Positions 1 through 7,925 of a stretch of 15,514 nt of DNA are shown here, piece after piece; positions within the stretch are counted from its first letter, which is position 1, and the number at the start of each line of letters is the position of its first letter. Made by a program: the position numbers and the translations under genes. The notes beneath the pieces were generated by a model. The model had not been told where the DNA came from. It made no database searches and saw only the letters and a program-made list of their open reading frames with translations. The DNA is from Candidatus Poseidoniaceae archaeon (GTDB lineage Archaea; Thermoplasmatota; Poseidoniia; Poseidoniales; Poseidoniaceae). Where the stretch lies: contig JAQXFL010000146.1 of NCBI GenBank assembly GCA_029250345.1, forward strand, positions 1 through 15,514, in the 5' to 3' direction.

Positions 1-190
1 TGCTCGTCTCATCGACCACAAAGCAATCTCTGTTTTTCAACATCATTGTACACACCTTGTATCGTTCGTTTCTGCAGCATTGACCTGACCATTTCTGTTC
101 TCTTACTTCTGTAAGCCGTTTGCACTGTGGAGAGGGGACTTTCCTCAGAGTCGAACTCTGTCAGCGATCCTCCTACTCCCTCCACATTGC
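1..190 (-). ncRNA. rnpB: RNase P RNA, 5' portion (cut by window edge)
   Basis: This is probably the RNA subunit of ribonuclease P, which removes 5' leaders from pre-tRNAs. On the minus strand, positions 146-136 read GAGGAAAGTCC, the near-universal conserved region I (5' strand of helix P4). It is directly preceded by a short hairpin (160-146, CAGAG/CTCTG) in the place expected for P3. Downstream come GTGCAAACGG, a perfect 5-bp hairpin (115-102, CTTAC/GTAAG) and ACAGAAA, resembling the P7-P10 specificity region. No open reading frame makes sense here. The 3' half, with the partner strand of P4, lies left of the window. The exact 5' end is uncertain (about 186-200). It lies downstream of and on the same strand as the surface-protein gene. 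The call rests on motif recognition, not a covariance-model search. Confidence 0.7.
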
Positions 191-232
191 GGTTGGCATC
201 AAGACTTCAAAACCTTCGGGTGGTTTAGAAGT

Positions 233-3200
233 TCACTTGTACGGGTTTTCTCCGGGCGAAGCTGCTTGCTTTGGTGCTCCATATGGGCCTGAAGCTGGCG
301 TTTTGGGGCTCGTCGGTGGCGTTCTCGGCTGACCTTTAGGTGGAAGAGGCGCTACTTGCTTCCGTGTATGCCTCTGTGGGCTGCCCACTTGTTGCTGAGG
401 AGTTTTCAATCCGAAAATCAACAAGCCCACGAGAGATACAGTAAGCAGGAAAATGATGACCAGTAGAACAGGACTCACAGATGTAACGCTCGAAAAGACA
501 CCATCTGAACTCGCCTCGTCAATGTAAACCGTGTTGGTTTGGACGTTTGGTCCGTTAATAATTTGGAACTCAATCCACATTGTGCCCTCTCGAGCAGGAA
601 TCCAGTCCTTCGTGTAAACATAAGTCCCCCCGGACTCAACTTCAATACTACGTGCATCTATGCGTGTTCGAGCACCGTTGCTTTCAACCAGTTCAACGAA
701 CATTTGGGCTTGACCATCTGCAAGGCCTGAGTTTGAGATTTCTACCGCAAGCGTAACTGTTTCACCCGCAGCAATTTGCTTACTGGGTTTCATTACTGGT
801 TCGCTGAATGTGTATTCAGCAATGCGTTGCTCAAGAATCCAAACGGAGAGTGGTGAATCAATATCATTGGATAATGTACTGATTTCATGACCGGCCTGAT
901 CAAATCCACTCACCCAGATTCTCATCTCGAGGGCATCGCTTCGCATTGATGGCGTTAGCATTGAATCAAGGTTTAAGTTCGTAATGCATGGTATCGCATC
1001 ACCAAAGGCACGTCCACCAACAATCGTAAGAGGCTCGCTTCCGTTAACGACCGAATCACTCGTGAGTCCAACACCTTCGGGATGAACTGCCCAATGCAGC
1101 ACCAATGAATCTTCATCGAGTCTGTCGCCCTCCGAAATGAGTATTTCCATGTCAAGAGAACTCCATGCGTCCTCTACAAGCACCACTTCATTCTCCGGTG
1201 AAGGTATTCCTACGATCAATGGAGCCTTGTTGTCGACAATAAACCAAGCAGGCGGGGTTGTCGGAGTTCGGTCAATTGCTCCATTTGGAGGATTATGAAG
1301 CGATGTGAAAACAGCGTAAGACCCAGGGTCTAAAGGAGCCGTTAGAATTCCAGAAAAACTGCCGTTAACACTGTCGGTGAGAAGTTCATTTTCTCCGAGT
1401 TCGATATCCAGTTCCATCGATTGGATGACTGCTCTATGAGAACGGTGCCAAATGAGTTCACCGTTCACACCGATGTCAGCGCGTGGTTTGACCCATGTAC
1501 CAAGGGTTTCAACTTCCGAACCGTCCAATGAGAATTCAAGAGCTTGGGACTTCACAGCAACTTCGCCTGAAAAACTCCAACTCAAATCAGGTACGGAAAG
1601 AGAGTTTGATTGTCCTTGCGAATCGTGGACTAAGACGCTGGGAATGCGCAAGAGACTCACATCCGGGTCAAAACCCCATTCGAGAGAGAAATTGACGATG
1701 AACATGCCTTCCGAGGAAAATAGACTGCCGGAATCCGAAGGTTGGAATGTACATGACTCGATGTCAAGAAATACATTGAGACTGGTACATCTCTGATTCT
1801 CAGAATTCCAATTGAATTCAACTGGATCAACTTGGTTACCCGCTAAGTTGACTGCAATGTGCGTAATATCCGAGATACCATTCAAATCGAGCAATGGAAG
1901 ATGCATGGTGTTCGATTCACCGGGGTGAATCCATACCGATTCACCGTGACCCCAGTATGCAGATGAAGTGCCGAGTTGAGGAGAACCGTCGTTGTTGACT
2001 TGCACATTGAACAGTGGAGAGTCAAAAGATCCAGAGTTCAACATCACATTGCCTGCAGAATCGGCGACATCAAGCCATCCCACGAAGTAAGAACCAGAAT
2101 ATGCTTCGGAAGTATCGAGTTCAAGCACATATGTACCCTGAAGAGAGGTTCTGTCCTCTGGAACGAAGAGGGATTGAACATGAACTTCCTCGCTTTGCAT
2201 GATTCCATCGAGGTTCGAGTCATCTGTCCACGAACGCCACATGTGAGCATTGGCATGTGACGGAAGCATTGGACGGTCAGCGATTACAAATTCGATTGAA
2301 GTCGCAGGGTTGGCTTCGACGTGGTCGAACTCCGAGATGCTTACACCCAAGAGTTCAGGGTCGACGGTATCAAAGCCGTAAGTTGCCTTGTTTGGGACGG
2401 CAAAAAGGATATTTTGATTTGTTAGTGGAATGACATCGACTTCGAGTTCGATGGATTCTTTGTTTGAAGGAATCATCCACGGGAAGGATGCAATGCCGTC
2501 TGAAAAGACTGAAGTCGACTGGATTTCAACACCATCAGCGATGAAGCGAACAAGCGTTGAACCAGACCGTGGAGTCGTATCTACAGGTACATTTTCAAAG
2601 CCAAGTTGAACTTCAACATTGACGCTTTCTCCGGGGTGAAGGTATGGAGAATCATGCGACGAACGGACGTCATTGTCGTACACAATGCTCCAATCCTTGA
2701 CTTCAACATCATTCTCGACTCCGTTTGAAGAGCCAAGTCCAAAGTTCATGTTTGCAGGTAGCATTGGACCGGATGGAGAAAGCATATTGACAGAGACTGT
2801 TAGAGATTCTTCATCGTCCCAAAGTTCTGTGAATTGGAATCGGTGGTTGACTTGAAGCAATGAGCCACTCTCAACCATACGAATTGAGCCATCAGAGCCT
2901 CCTGAAGACCAAATCATTGAGTTTCCTTGTGTCAGGCAACTGTTGACCGCTGCACCGGACATTGGTAGAGAGAGCATTGGGCAACGGGTTTCTGATTGTG
3001 AGTTCACGCCTGTGAGGTGCAATGCGACGGACCATCCGTTTGACTTGACATAGGATTCAGCATTCGACACACCTAAGTTAGAGAAATCAAACGTACTGGA
3101 AACCTCAATCCAGTCGGTTGAAGGCGTGAATGTATCGCTCACATTGGACACGGTCATCGAGACCGGTGCAATCGAGGTTTGAGTCGTTTGCTGGACGACC

Positions 3201-5254
3201 ACCATATGTACGGCACCCGATGATGTCATTCGAATAGGAAGAGGTAATTCTTTGCTACCGCCGACTGGAATAACCGACTGAAGCGCATTATTCAAAGCGA
3301 TGATAACCGCATCACTCGGGCCAAACTGCAGCGCAAGGGCGGAGTCGTATGGTGCAAATATCCCGCCAAGTAGGACATCGGTTGGTGTCGTCGACGAGCC
3401 GAGGCGGAGGGTAACTTCTACCATCGGTAATCCCTCGACACCGTATTCAGAGGTCGCTTGAGAGAGGGCACTGTTGAGTGAGCCCAATTCGTTCGATGAG
3501 AGTTCGATAACTTGCAACGATTGGAGATTCGGGAGTGAAGTAGAGAGGAAATCTTGGCCTTCAATTGACATTGTTAAGAAAGGTGAATTCATTGCTTGCA
3601 ACGGTGAAGCGACACCAAATTCAAACGCATCAACTCCTGATGCGGGCAGGAGTAGAGTAAAAGATGCGGAAGCAGAAGGCGATGAGGCACGCATTTGCCA
3701 CAGTGAATTGTCTTTCAACCGGTCTTGAATACCAAGACGCCCAATTCCTTCACCTTCAAGGGACCAATCGCTCACGCCGTCCATGCCGACATCAATACGC
3801 AATCCATCGGGAATGCTCGTACGAACCAACTCAACTTCAAACAGATCGATGTTCCATTGGCCGCCTGCAGAGGCAACTCGGAATTGTACGGTAAAAGCAG
3901 GTGTAGTAAGCCACTGTTTTCCTGGCAGCAAATCTGCCCAGTTGGTCCCCCCATCGAGCGTGTATTGTACCGAAGCGCCCGTTGAGAGAATCGAATTGGA
4001 ATCAAAACCTGCAAAACCTGAACGCACATTGTACACGGGTGATTTCAGTGTGCCTGAGCCCGAGACCTCACCGTTTGACCAAGACACGCCCTGCATTTGC
4101 CAACCGATATCTGTTGGATTGTTTGAAAAGTCTTCAACGATTTTACCTTCAAAGTGAATACCGTGAATGGATGGCAAATCTCCAGTAGAAGTTTCCATGT
4201 ATATTCTCAGTTTTAACATCGGATAGGTTTCCCAATCAATCATTCCTAGGTCAAACGAAGTTTCGCTTATGGATTCAAATCCAGGGACAATGGAATTGGT
4301 TGCTGCGTCAATGAGTTGCCATTCAAAGATGCTTCCTGTTGGAATAGAAGCGTCCATGTACATATGTCCGAAAGACCTGTCTTCTCCTTGGCCGAGCAAG
4401 GAAGGCCCGAATGGAGCAGAAACCCAATACCCCAAACCGTTCCCAGACCCACCGGTAGGCGACAGAATGATTTCATCGATCCATGTCGTATCTTGATTTC
4501 GATCGACACTGCCGTCTTTGGTGTACTTCCAAGTTAGCGTTTGAGCAGAAGCCGGTATGTTGAATGTATGCGTACCACTTTGAGTCCCCGACCACTGGGA
4601 AGAGTATCCTGAAAATCGTGTACATGCTGTGTTGTCAATACAGAAATTAAGATAGTCAAAACTCGATTCTGATGAAACTCCGTATTGGAAAGAACCACTC
4701 ACCGAGGGAATTCCAGAAACATCCAATGTCAACGAGCTTTCCTGATTATGAGTTATACTTCCTGCTTGTGCTGATTGAGAGCCGGTGATCACATTGCTCG
4801 TTTGCAAGTTCCAATTTGAGACACCACCTTGAGTCCATTCAGGACCAAAAGTCGCCGACTCAAAATCCCATTTCCATTCTTGTGGTAGCAAACTTAGAGA
4901 GGTGGCGTTCACATCCATTCCGTCGTAGACAGTGCTCATCGTGAAATCGCTCGACTCTGTCCAAGAGAAACCTGTGGAGGTCGGCAAACGGGCGGACTCT
5001 ATTTGGAGTTCGAGTGTTTTTAACGCCTCACTTTCATCAACACTCAACCGTGTGTTCGTGTTTGCGCCATCAGGGAACGAACCAATGGACAACGTTTTAC
5101 TCTGCCCAAACGGGGTAGAAACTGGGGAAATTTCGTACGACTCTGTTTCGAAAACATCGTCTTTCGACGGCGAATAGCCTTGCATGAGCGTAGAAAGCAA
5201 AAACAAAACCACAACTGCCGAGCAGCGTAGCGTGTTCGCACGGGCCGACACCAT
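233..5254 (-). CDS. giant secreted surface protein, membrane-anchored, with C-terminal CARDB-like domain
   Basis: This about 1,673-residue protein is probably exported and anchored in the membrane with its bulk outside. An ATG at 5254 is chosen over an upstream in-frame start at 5296, because it puts a classic signal peptide at the very N-terminus: short basic start, then AVVVLFLLSTLM (about residues 13-24). Residues about 128-270 (from WKWDFESATFGPEW to TTWIDEIILSP) look like a MAM/laminin-G-type jelly-roll. The long middle is Ser/Thr/Asp/Asn-rich beta-sandwich-like sequence with few cysteines, mostly in close pairs. Residues about 1479-1582 resemble a CARDB/Ig-like adhesion domain (VTLAVEISNSGLADG). 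One transmembrane helix (about 1595-1616) precedes a basic, Pro-rich cytoplasmic tail of about 57 residues. No peptidase or glycosidase motif was recognised. It may act in adhesion, polymer binding or the cell envelope, but that is inference. It is divergent from rpiA and followed by rnpB. Confidence 0.85.
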   Translation of the reverse strand: MVSARANTLRCSAVVVLFLLSTLMQGYSPSKDDVFETESYEISPVSTPFGQSKTLSIGSFPDGANTNTRLSVDESEALKTLELQIESARLPTSTGFSWTESSDFTMSTVYDGMDVNATSLSLLPQEWKWDFESATFGPEWTQGGVSNWNLQTSNVITGSQSAQAGSITHNQESSLTLDVSGIPSVSGSFQYGVSSESSFDYLNFCIDNTACTRFSGYSSQWSGTQSGTHTFNIPASAQTLTWKYTKDGSVDRNQDTTWIDEIILSPTGGSGNGLGYWVSAPFGPSLLGQGEDRSFGHMYMDASIPTGSIFEWQLIDAATNSIVPGFESISETSFDLGMIDWETYPMLKLRIYMETSTGDLPSIHGIHFEGKIVEDFSNNPTDIGWQMQGVSWSNGEVSGSGTLKSPVYNVRSGFAGFDSNSILSTGASVQYTLDGGTNWADLLPGKQWLTTPAFTVQFRVASAGGQWNIDLFEVELVRTSIPDGLRIDVGMDGVSDWSLEGEGIGRLGIQDRLKDNSLWQMRASSPSASASFTLLLPASGVDAFEFGVASPLQAMNSPFLTMSIEGQDFLSTSLPNLQSLQVIELSSNELGSLNSALSQATSEYGVEGLPMVEVTLRLGSSTTPTDVLLGGIFAPYDSALALQFGPSDAVIIALNNALQSVIPVGGSKELPLPIRMTSSGAVHMVVVQQTTQTSIAPVSMTVSNVSDTFTPSTDWIEVSSTFDFSNLGVSNAESYVKSNGWSVALHLTGVNSQSETRCPMLSLPMSGAAVNSCLTQGNSMIWSSGGSDGSIRMVESGSLLQVNHRFQFTELWDDEESLTVSVNMLSPSGPMLPANMNFGLGSSNGVENDVEVKDWSIVYDNDVRSSHDSPYLHPGESVNVEVQLGFENVPVDTTPRSGSTLVRFIADGVEIQSTSVFSDGIASFPWMIPSNKESIELEVDVIPLTNQNILFAVPNKATYGFDTVDPELLGVSISEFDHVEANPATSIEFVIADRPMLPSHANAHMWRSWTDDSNLDGIMQSEEVHVQSLFVPEDRTSLQGTYVLELDTSEAYSGSYFVGWLDVADSAGNVMLNSGSFDSPLFNVQVNNDGSPQLGTSSAYWGHGESVWIHPGESNTMHLPLLDLNGISDITHIAVNLAGNQVDPVEFNWNSENQRCTSLNVFLDIESCTFQPSDSGSLFSSEGMFIVNFSLEWGFDPDVSLLRIPSVLVHDSQGQSNSLSVPDLSWSFSGEVAVKSQALEFSLDGSEVETLGTWVKPRADIGVNGELIWHRSHRAVIQSMELDIELGENELLTDSVNGSFSGILTAPLDPGSYAVFTSLHNPPNGAIDRTPTTPPAWFIVDNKAPLIVGIPSPENEVVLVEDAWSSLDMEILISEGDRLDEDSLVLHWAVHPEGVGLTSDSVVNGSEPLTIVGGRAFGDAIPCITNLNLDSMLTPSMRSDALEMRIWVSGFDQAGHEISTLSNDIDSPLSVWILEQRIAEYTFSEPVMKPSKQIAAGETVTLAVEISNSGLADGQAQMFVELVESNGARTRIDARSIEVESGGTYVYTKDWIPAREGTMWIEFQIINGPNVQTNTVYIDEASSDGVFSSVTSVSPVLLVIIFLLTVSLVGLLIFGLKTPQQQVGSPQRHTRKQVAPLPPKGQPRTPPTSPKTPASGPYGAPKQAASPGENPYK

Positions 5255-5256
5255 GA

Positions 5257-5282
5257 TTTGACGAGGTGCCTCGTAGGTCAAA
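5257..5282. promoter_or_regulatory. nested inverted repeat between surface-protein gene and rpiA
   Basis: TTTGAC (5257-5262) is mirrored by GTCAAA (5277-5282). Inside it, ACGAGG (5261-5266) is mirrored by CCTCGT (5269-5274). The element sits 3 to 28 nt upstream of the surface-protein ATG and about 95 nt upstream of the rpiA ATG. It could be an operator for a dimeric regulator or a hairpin in the surface-protein mRNA leader that limits translation. The two arm pairs are out of register, so only one pairing can form fully at a time. The function is inferred from symmetry and position only. No convincing TATA box was seen on either side. Confidence 0.35.
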
Positions 5283-5376
5283 AGACTTCGGCTCAAGGAA
5301 TCTCAGTCCGCAGGGGTGCTACTTTGATGAAAGCGAAAACGGAAGCCTCAAGGGCTTGGCCCAAAGTTATCGCAGT

Positions 5377-6081
5377 ATGACCGATGTTGAAGCGCTCAAG
5401 AAAGAGGCCGGAATCGCTGCATGCAAGTACGTTCGTAGCGGAATGAAAGTAGGTTTGGGCACAGGTTCAACGGTAAAACATACGGTTGTAGAGCTCGGAC
5501 GGATGATGGCTGAAGACGGGTTGGAAATCGTTGGCGTCCCAACATCTCTGGCAACCGAAAAACTGGCTGTTGAAGTAGGAATCCCTTTGGTCGAACTCTC
5601 CCAAATCGATGGCCTGGACATCGTCATTGACGGTGCTGATGAATACGACCCAAACTTCCAACTCATCAAAGGCGGAGGAGCAGCACTCTTGCGAGAAAAA
5701 ATCGTCGCTCAAGAATCCAAGGCAATGATCGTCGTTGCCGATGACAGAAAGCGTGTCGATGCACTCGGTGCGTTCCCACTTCCGATTGAGATTACACCGT
5801 TCGCCCATCAGTCAACGATTCGGGCGCTTGGAAGATTGCTGGACTGTCGAGTCAACTGTCGAATGTCAGGAGACAATCCCGTAATTACCGACAATGGCAA
5901 CATGATTGCTGATGCGCACTGTGGGCCAACAATATCTTCTCCGGAATCAATGGAAAAAGAGATTTTGAATGTCGCTGGTGTTGTTCAAGTCGGCCTTTTC
6001 AACAATATGTGCGACGTCGTTGTACTTGCTGGAGCAAACGGCGTTGAAACATTTGTCAACCCGAATGGGCGTATTCAGTGA
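5377..6081 (+). CDS. rpiA: ribose-5-phosphate isomerase A
   Basis: This cytosolic enzyme interconverts ribose 5-phosphate and ribulose 5-phosphate, linking the pentose phosphate or RuMP route to nucleotide synthesis. The 234-residue length fits RpiA (about 220-230). The phosphate-binding loop GLGTGST is at residues 26-32. The catalytic DGADE block is at 85-89, KGGGAALLREKI at 98-109 supplies the conserved Lys and the general-base Glu, and a C-terminal VGLF stretch is also typical. The start is the ATG at 5377, which begins MTDVEALKKEAG just before the first helix. The frame is open further up to a GTG at 5266, but that extension does not resemble the family and would cover the intergenic region. 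The gene is divergent from the surface-protein gene and followed by tRNA-Lys. Confidence 0.95.
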   Translation: MTDVEALKKEAGIAACKYVRSGMKVGLGTGSTVKHTVVELGRMMAEDGLEIVGVPTSLATEKLAVEVGIPLVELSQIDGLDIVIDGADEYDPNFQLIKGGGAALLREKIVAQESKAMIVVADDRKRVDALGAFPLPIEITPFAHQSTIRALGRLLDCRVNCRMSGDNPVITDNGNMIADAHCGPTISSPESMEKEILNVAGVVQVGLFNNMCDVVVLAGANGVETFVNPNGRIQ

Positions 6082-6099
6082 ACAGCTTTCTGTCAATTG

Positions 6100-6106
6100 T
6101 TAAATA
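6100..6106 (+). promoter_or_regulatory. TATA box of tRNA-Lys
   Basis: TTAAATA is centred about 25 nt upstream of the first base of the tRNA. That is the spacing expected for an archaeal TATA box when transcription starts at or near the mature 5' end. It lies in the 46-nt gap after the rpiA stop codon. Confidence 0.6.
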
Positions 6107-6127
6107 CGGGTGGTCGAACCCAAGGTT

Positions 6128-6204
6128 GGGCCTGTAGCTTAGTCAGGTAGAGCGATGGACTCTTAATCCATCGGTCGCGGGTTCGAACCCCGTCAGGCCC
6201 GCCA
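6128..6204 (+). tRNA. tRNA-Lys(CTT), CCA encoded
   Basis: A complete cloverleaf can be folded by eye. The acceptor GGGCCTG pairs with CAGGCCC, followed by discriminator G and an encoded CCA (6202-6204). The anticodon stem ATGGA/TCCAT carries the loop CTCTTAA, giving anticodon CTT (Lys, codon AAG). The T-arm is GCGGG-TTCGAAC-CCCGT. There is no intron. Only 6 nt separate the CCA end from the convergent sodX stop codon, so the two transcription units must terminate within or across each other. Confidence 0.97.
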
Positions 6205-6210
6205 AACACA

Positions 6211-6507
6211 TCACTCTTGAATTGGTTCGCATCGACCAAGGATTGCTTCATGGCGGACGGCACCGAAATTGTGTGAGTCTTCACTCGCCAGAGGATCAGG
6301 ATTGTCTCCAACCAAAAATACAGTGTGGGCCTGTATCTTTTGTATCCGCTTAACGATACGAACTGTTGATTTGAAAGGATGTTGAGCAAGAACAACATCG
6401 CCAACAGAGAGTTCTTCAAACGGACAAGGGTTGAGTAAGAACTGAGTGCCGTCAGGGAACGTCGGCCACATACTGTCGCCCGAGATATTCACTCGGACCT
6501 CAGACAT
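6211..6507 (-). CDS. sodX: nickel-type superoxide dismutase maturation protease (S26 signal-peptidase family)
   Basis: This 98-residue serine/lysine protease of the S26 (signal peptidase I) family should cleave the SodN leader to expose the His that binds nickel. GDSMWPT at residues 10-16 carries the nucleophile Ser12. GDVVLAQHP follows at 36-44, KR at 53-54 gives the candidate general-base Lys53, and GDN...SEDSHNFGAV at 67-83 matches the family's GDN...S.DSR.FG block. ILGR closes the domain. The length is typical of SodX, and unlike true signal peptidases it has no obvious membrane helix. The start ATG at 6507 has a GAGGT ribosome site that overlaps the sodN stop. It lies 9 nt downstream of sodN, which strongly supports the assignment. 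Confidence 0.88.
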   Translation of the reverse strand: MSEVRVNISGDSMWPTFPDGTQFLLNPCPFEELSVGDVVLAQHPFKSTVRIVKRIQKIQAHTVFLVGDNPDPLASEDSHNFGAVRHEAILGRCEPIQE

Positions 6508-6513
6508 TCAAGG

Positions 6514-6518
6514 ACCTC
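6514..6518 (-). promoter_or_regulatory. ribosome binding site of sodX
   Basis: GAGGT lies 6 nt before the sodX ATG, and its first two bases are the GA of the sodN TGA stop. The arrangement suggests translational coupling between the superoxide dismutase and its protease. Confidence 0.6.
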
Positions 6519-7008
6519 AACTTGCGCGAATCCAAGGAACTTCTCGTCCCTTGACCGCCCAGAACATGTTGTGAATCGCTTCAATGGCGTCCATCAATTC
6601 TTGAGCATGTTGAGCTGAAACTTCAACTTTGCAAGCGCTGCAAAGTTTAGCGGCTTGCCAGAATGTATCGTGCAGTTCAGGATGTGCTTCAAGATGCATT
6701 GGCTTGAAGAAATCTGTCCACAGAACGAGGAGTTCTTTCTTGCACTTCTGTGCTTCTTCTTCCTTGATTGCGGCATATCGGCTCATGGTGTTGAGGTAAG
6801 AGGCCATGGATTCGGAGCTGAACACTTGTGGGTATTCAAGGGCGAGCATCTTCTTGGTCATCGATTGAACTGCTTCACCAGCAACACGGGCACTTGCTGG
6901 GTCGTATACTCCGCAGGGTCCGTCGCAATGTGCAGATGCTTCAATCAGTGTGAATGGGGTGTCTTCCATGATTCTCGGATTGAGAACAAGCATATCAATA
7001 TGTGCCAT
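6517..7008 (-). CDS. sodN: nickel superoxide dismutase precursor
   Basis: This enzyme dismutates superoxide to oxygen and hydrogen peroxide using Ni bound by an N-terminal hook. The hook HCDGPCGVYDP is intact: with the ATG at 7008 as start, His27, Cys28 and Cys32 are the nickel ligands. The rest follows the family as a four-helix protein, with RYAAIKEEEAQKCKKELL, LWTDFFKP, DTFWQAAKLCSACKV and a closing MFWAVKGRE. The leader before the hook ends in EASA, with expected cleavage A-S-A/H. The leader is 26 residues if the 7008 ATG is used. An ATG at 6969 would give 13 residues, nearer the 14 of Streptomyces, so the start is not certain. It lies 5 nt after the carbamate kinase stop. The body resembles marine cyanobacterial and bacterial SodN more than anything archaeal I can recall. 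Confidence 0.95.
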   Translation of the reverse strand: MAHIDMLVLNPRIMEDTPFTLIEASAHCDGPCGVYDPASARVAGEAVQSMTKKMLALEYPQVFSSESMASYLNTMSRYAAIKEEEAQKCKKELLVLWTDFFKPMHLEAHPELHDTFWQAAKLCSACKVEVSAQHAQELMDAIEAIHNMFWAVKGREVPWIRAS

Positions 7009-7013
7009 CACTC

Positions 7014-7925
7014 TCAACCGACATGGATTGTCGTACCGGTGTCTCCACGGAGGGCGAGCAAGGCATCTCCTGGCTGACAGAGTATCGCTTGAAGGCCCGG
7101 CCGATGGAGGGCTGCTTCCATCAAACTACCAATTTTTGGACCCATCGAGCCTGCTGGGAACTCGCCCTGTTCAATGAATTGTTCACATTCATCGAGCGAG
7201 AGCCGGCGATGGATTTTCTCCTTCGGACCACCAAAGTCGGTTCGTACCGCATCAACTGCGGTTGAAATAATGAGTGCATCGGCATGAAGTTCGATGGCTA
7301 GAAGCGCCGATAAACGGTCCTTGTCAATCACTGCAGGAACTCCAGCAAAATGGTCACCCTTGTCAACGACGGGTATGCCACCACCACCTCCACAAACAAC
7401 AACTGCATGCAACTCAACTAATTTTTGAATGACAGGAAGGTCGATGACTTTCATTGGAAGAGGACTTGCAACAACTCTGCGTGGGCCCTTGATCGTCTCA
7501 GCAATATCCCAATCTGACGACATAACCGCATCAGCAGAAAGAATTGGACCGACTGGCTTCGTAGGGAATTGGAAGCCATCATCGTTACCGTCGACCAAGA
7601 CACGAGTGAGGACGCATGCAGTACGTTCGGGCCGTTGACGGCGGTGGAGAATCGAATCTAAATTGAGCGCAAGTGAGTGGCCAATCATACCTTGAGTTGC
7701 TGATACCCAACTGTCCATTGTTTGTGTTTGCTCACCATCCAACTCCATGAGATGGCCGACCTGTGGGCCGTTTCCGTGTGTAAGGACAACGCCCCATCCC
7801 GCCTCAAGTAAATCAATAACGTCAGACATCACATGCGCCAAGATTTCTGCGCTGCGTTCAGCATCGTCTCCGCTCGGAGAAGACAAAGCATTTCCGCCTA
7901 TGGCATAAACTGCAATTCGAGGCAC
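7014..7925 (-). CDS. arcC: carbamate kinase
   Basis: This amino-acid-kinase-fold enzyme interconverts ATP plus carbamate and ADP plus carbamoyl phosphate, either fermentatively from citrulline or as a carbamoyl phosphate source. The 303-residue length is normal. Visible signatures are AIGGNAL (8-14), THGNGPQVG (49-57), PTKPVGP (121-127), VASPLPMKVID (152-162), VCGGGGGIPV (177-186), DKDRLSALLA (201-210) and FPAGSMGPKI (256-265). These keep the Lys residues expected for phosphate and nucleotide binding. The start is a GTG at 7925, four codons before the first strand, and no ribosome site is obvious, so the message may be leaderless. It is the first gene of a unit with sodN and sodX. No arginine deiminase or ornithine carbamoyltransferase is in the window, so its pathway here is open. 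Confidence 0.93.
   Translation of the reverse strand: MPRIAVYAIGGNALSSPSGDDAERSAEILAHVMSDVIDLLEAGWGVVLTHGNGPQVGHLMELDGEQTQTMDSWVSATQGMIGHSLALNLDSILHRRQRPERTACVLTRVLVDGNDDGFQFPTKPVGPILSADAVMSSDWDIAETIKGPRRVVASPLPMKVIDLPVIQKLVELHAVVVCGGGGGIPVVDKGDHFAGVPAVIDKDRLSALLAIELHADALIISTAVDAVRTDFGGPKEKIHRRLSLDECEQFIEQGEFPAGSMGPKIGSLMEAALHRPGLQAILCQPGDALLALRGDTGTTIHVG

Noticed and set aside
146..160. A GTTCGACTC-type hairpin on the minus strand that looks like a tRNA T-arm
   Set aside because: No acceptor stem, D-arm or anticodon arm fits around it. The adjacent GAGGAAAGTCC explains it better as part of RNase P RNA.
3783..4157. A 124-codon plus-strand frame inside the surface-protein gene
   Set aside because: It is antisense to a continuous 1,673-codon gene with signal peptide and anchor, and has no start context or domain.
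6093..6419. A 108-codon minus-strand frame spanning the tRNA-Lys gene
   Set aside because: It runs through a tRNA and overlaps sodX in another frame. Its translation includes the reverse complement of the tRNA and shows no domain.
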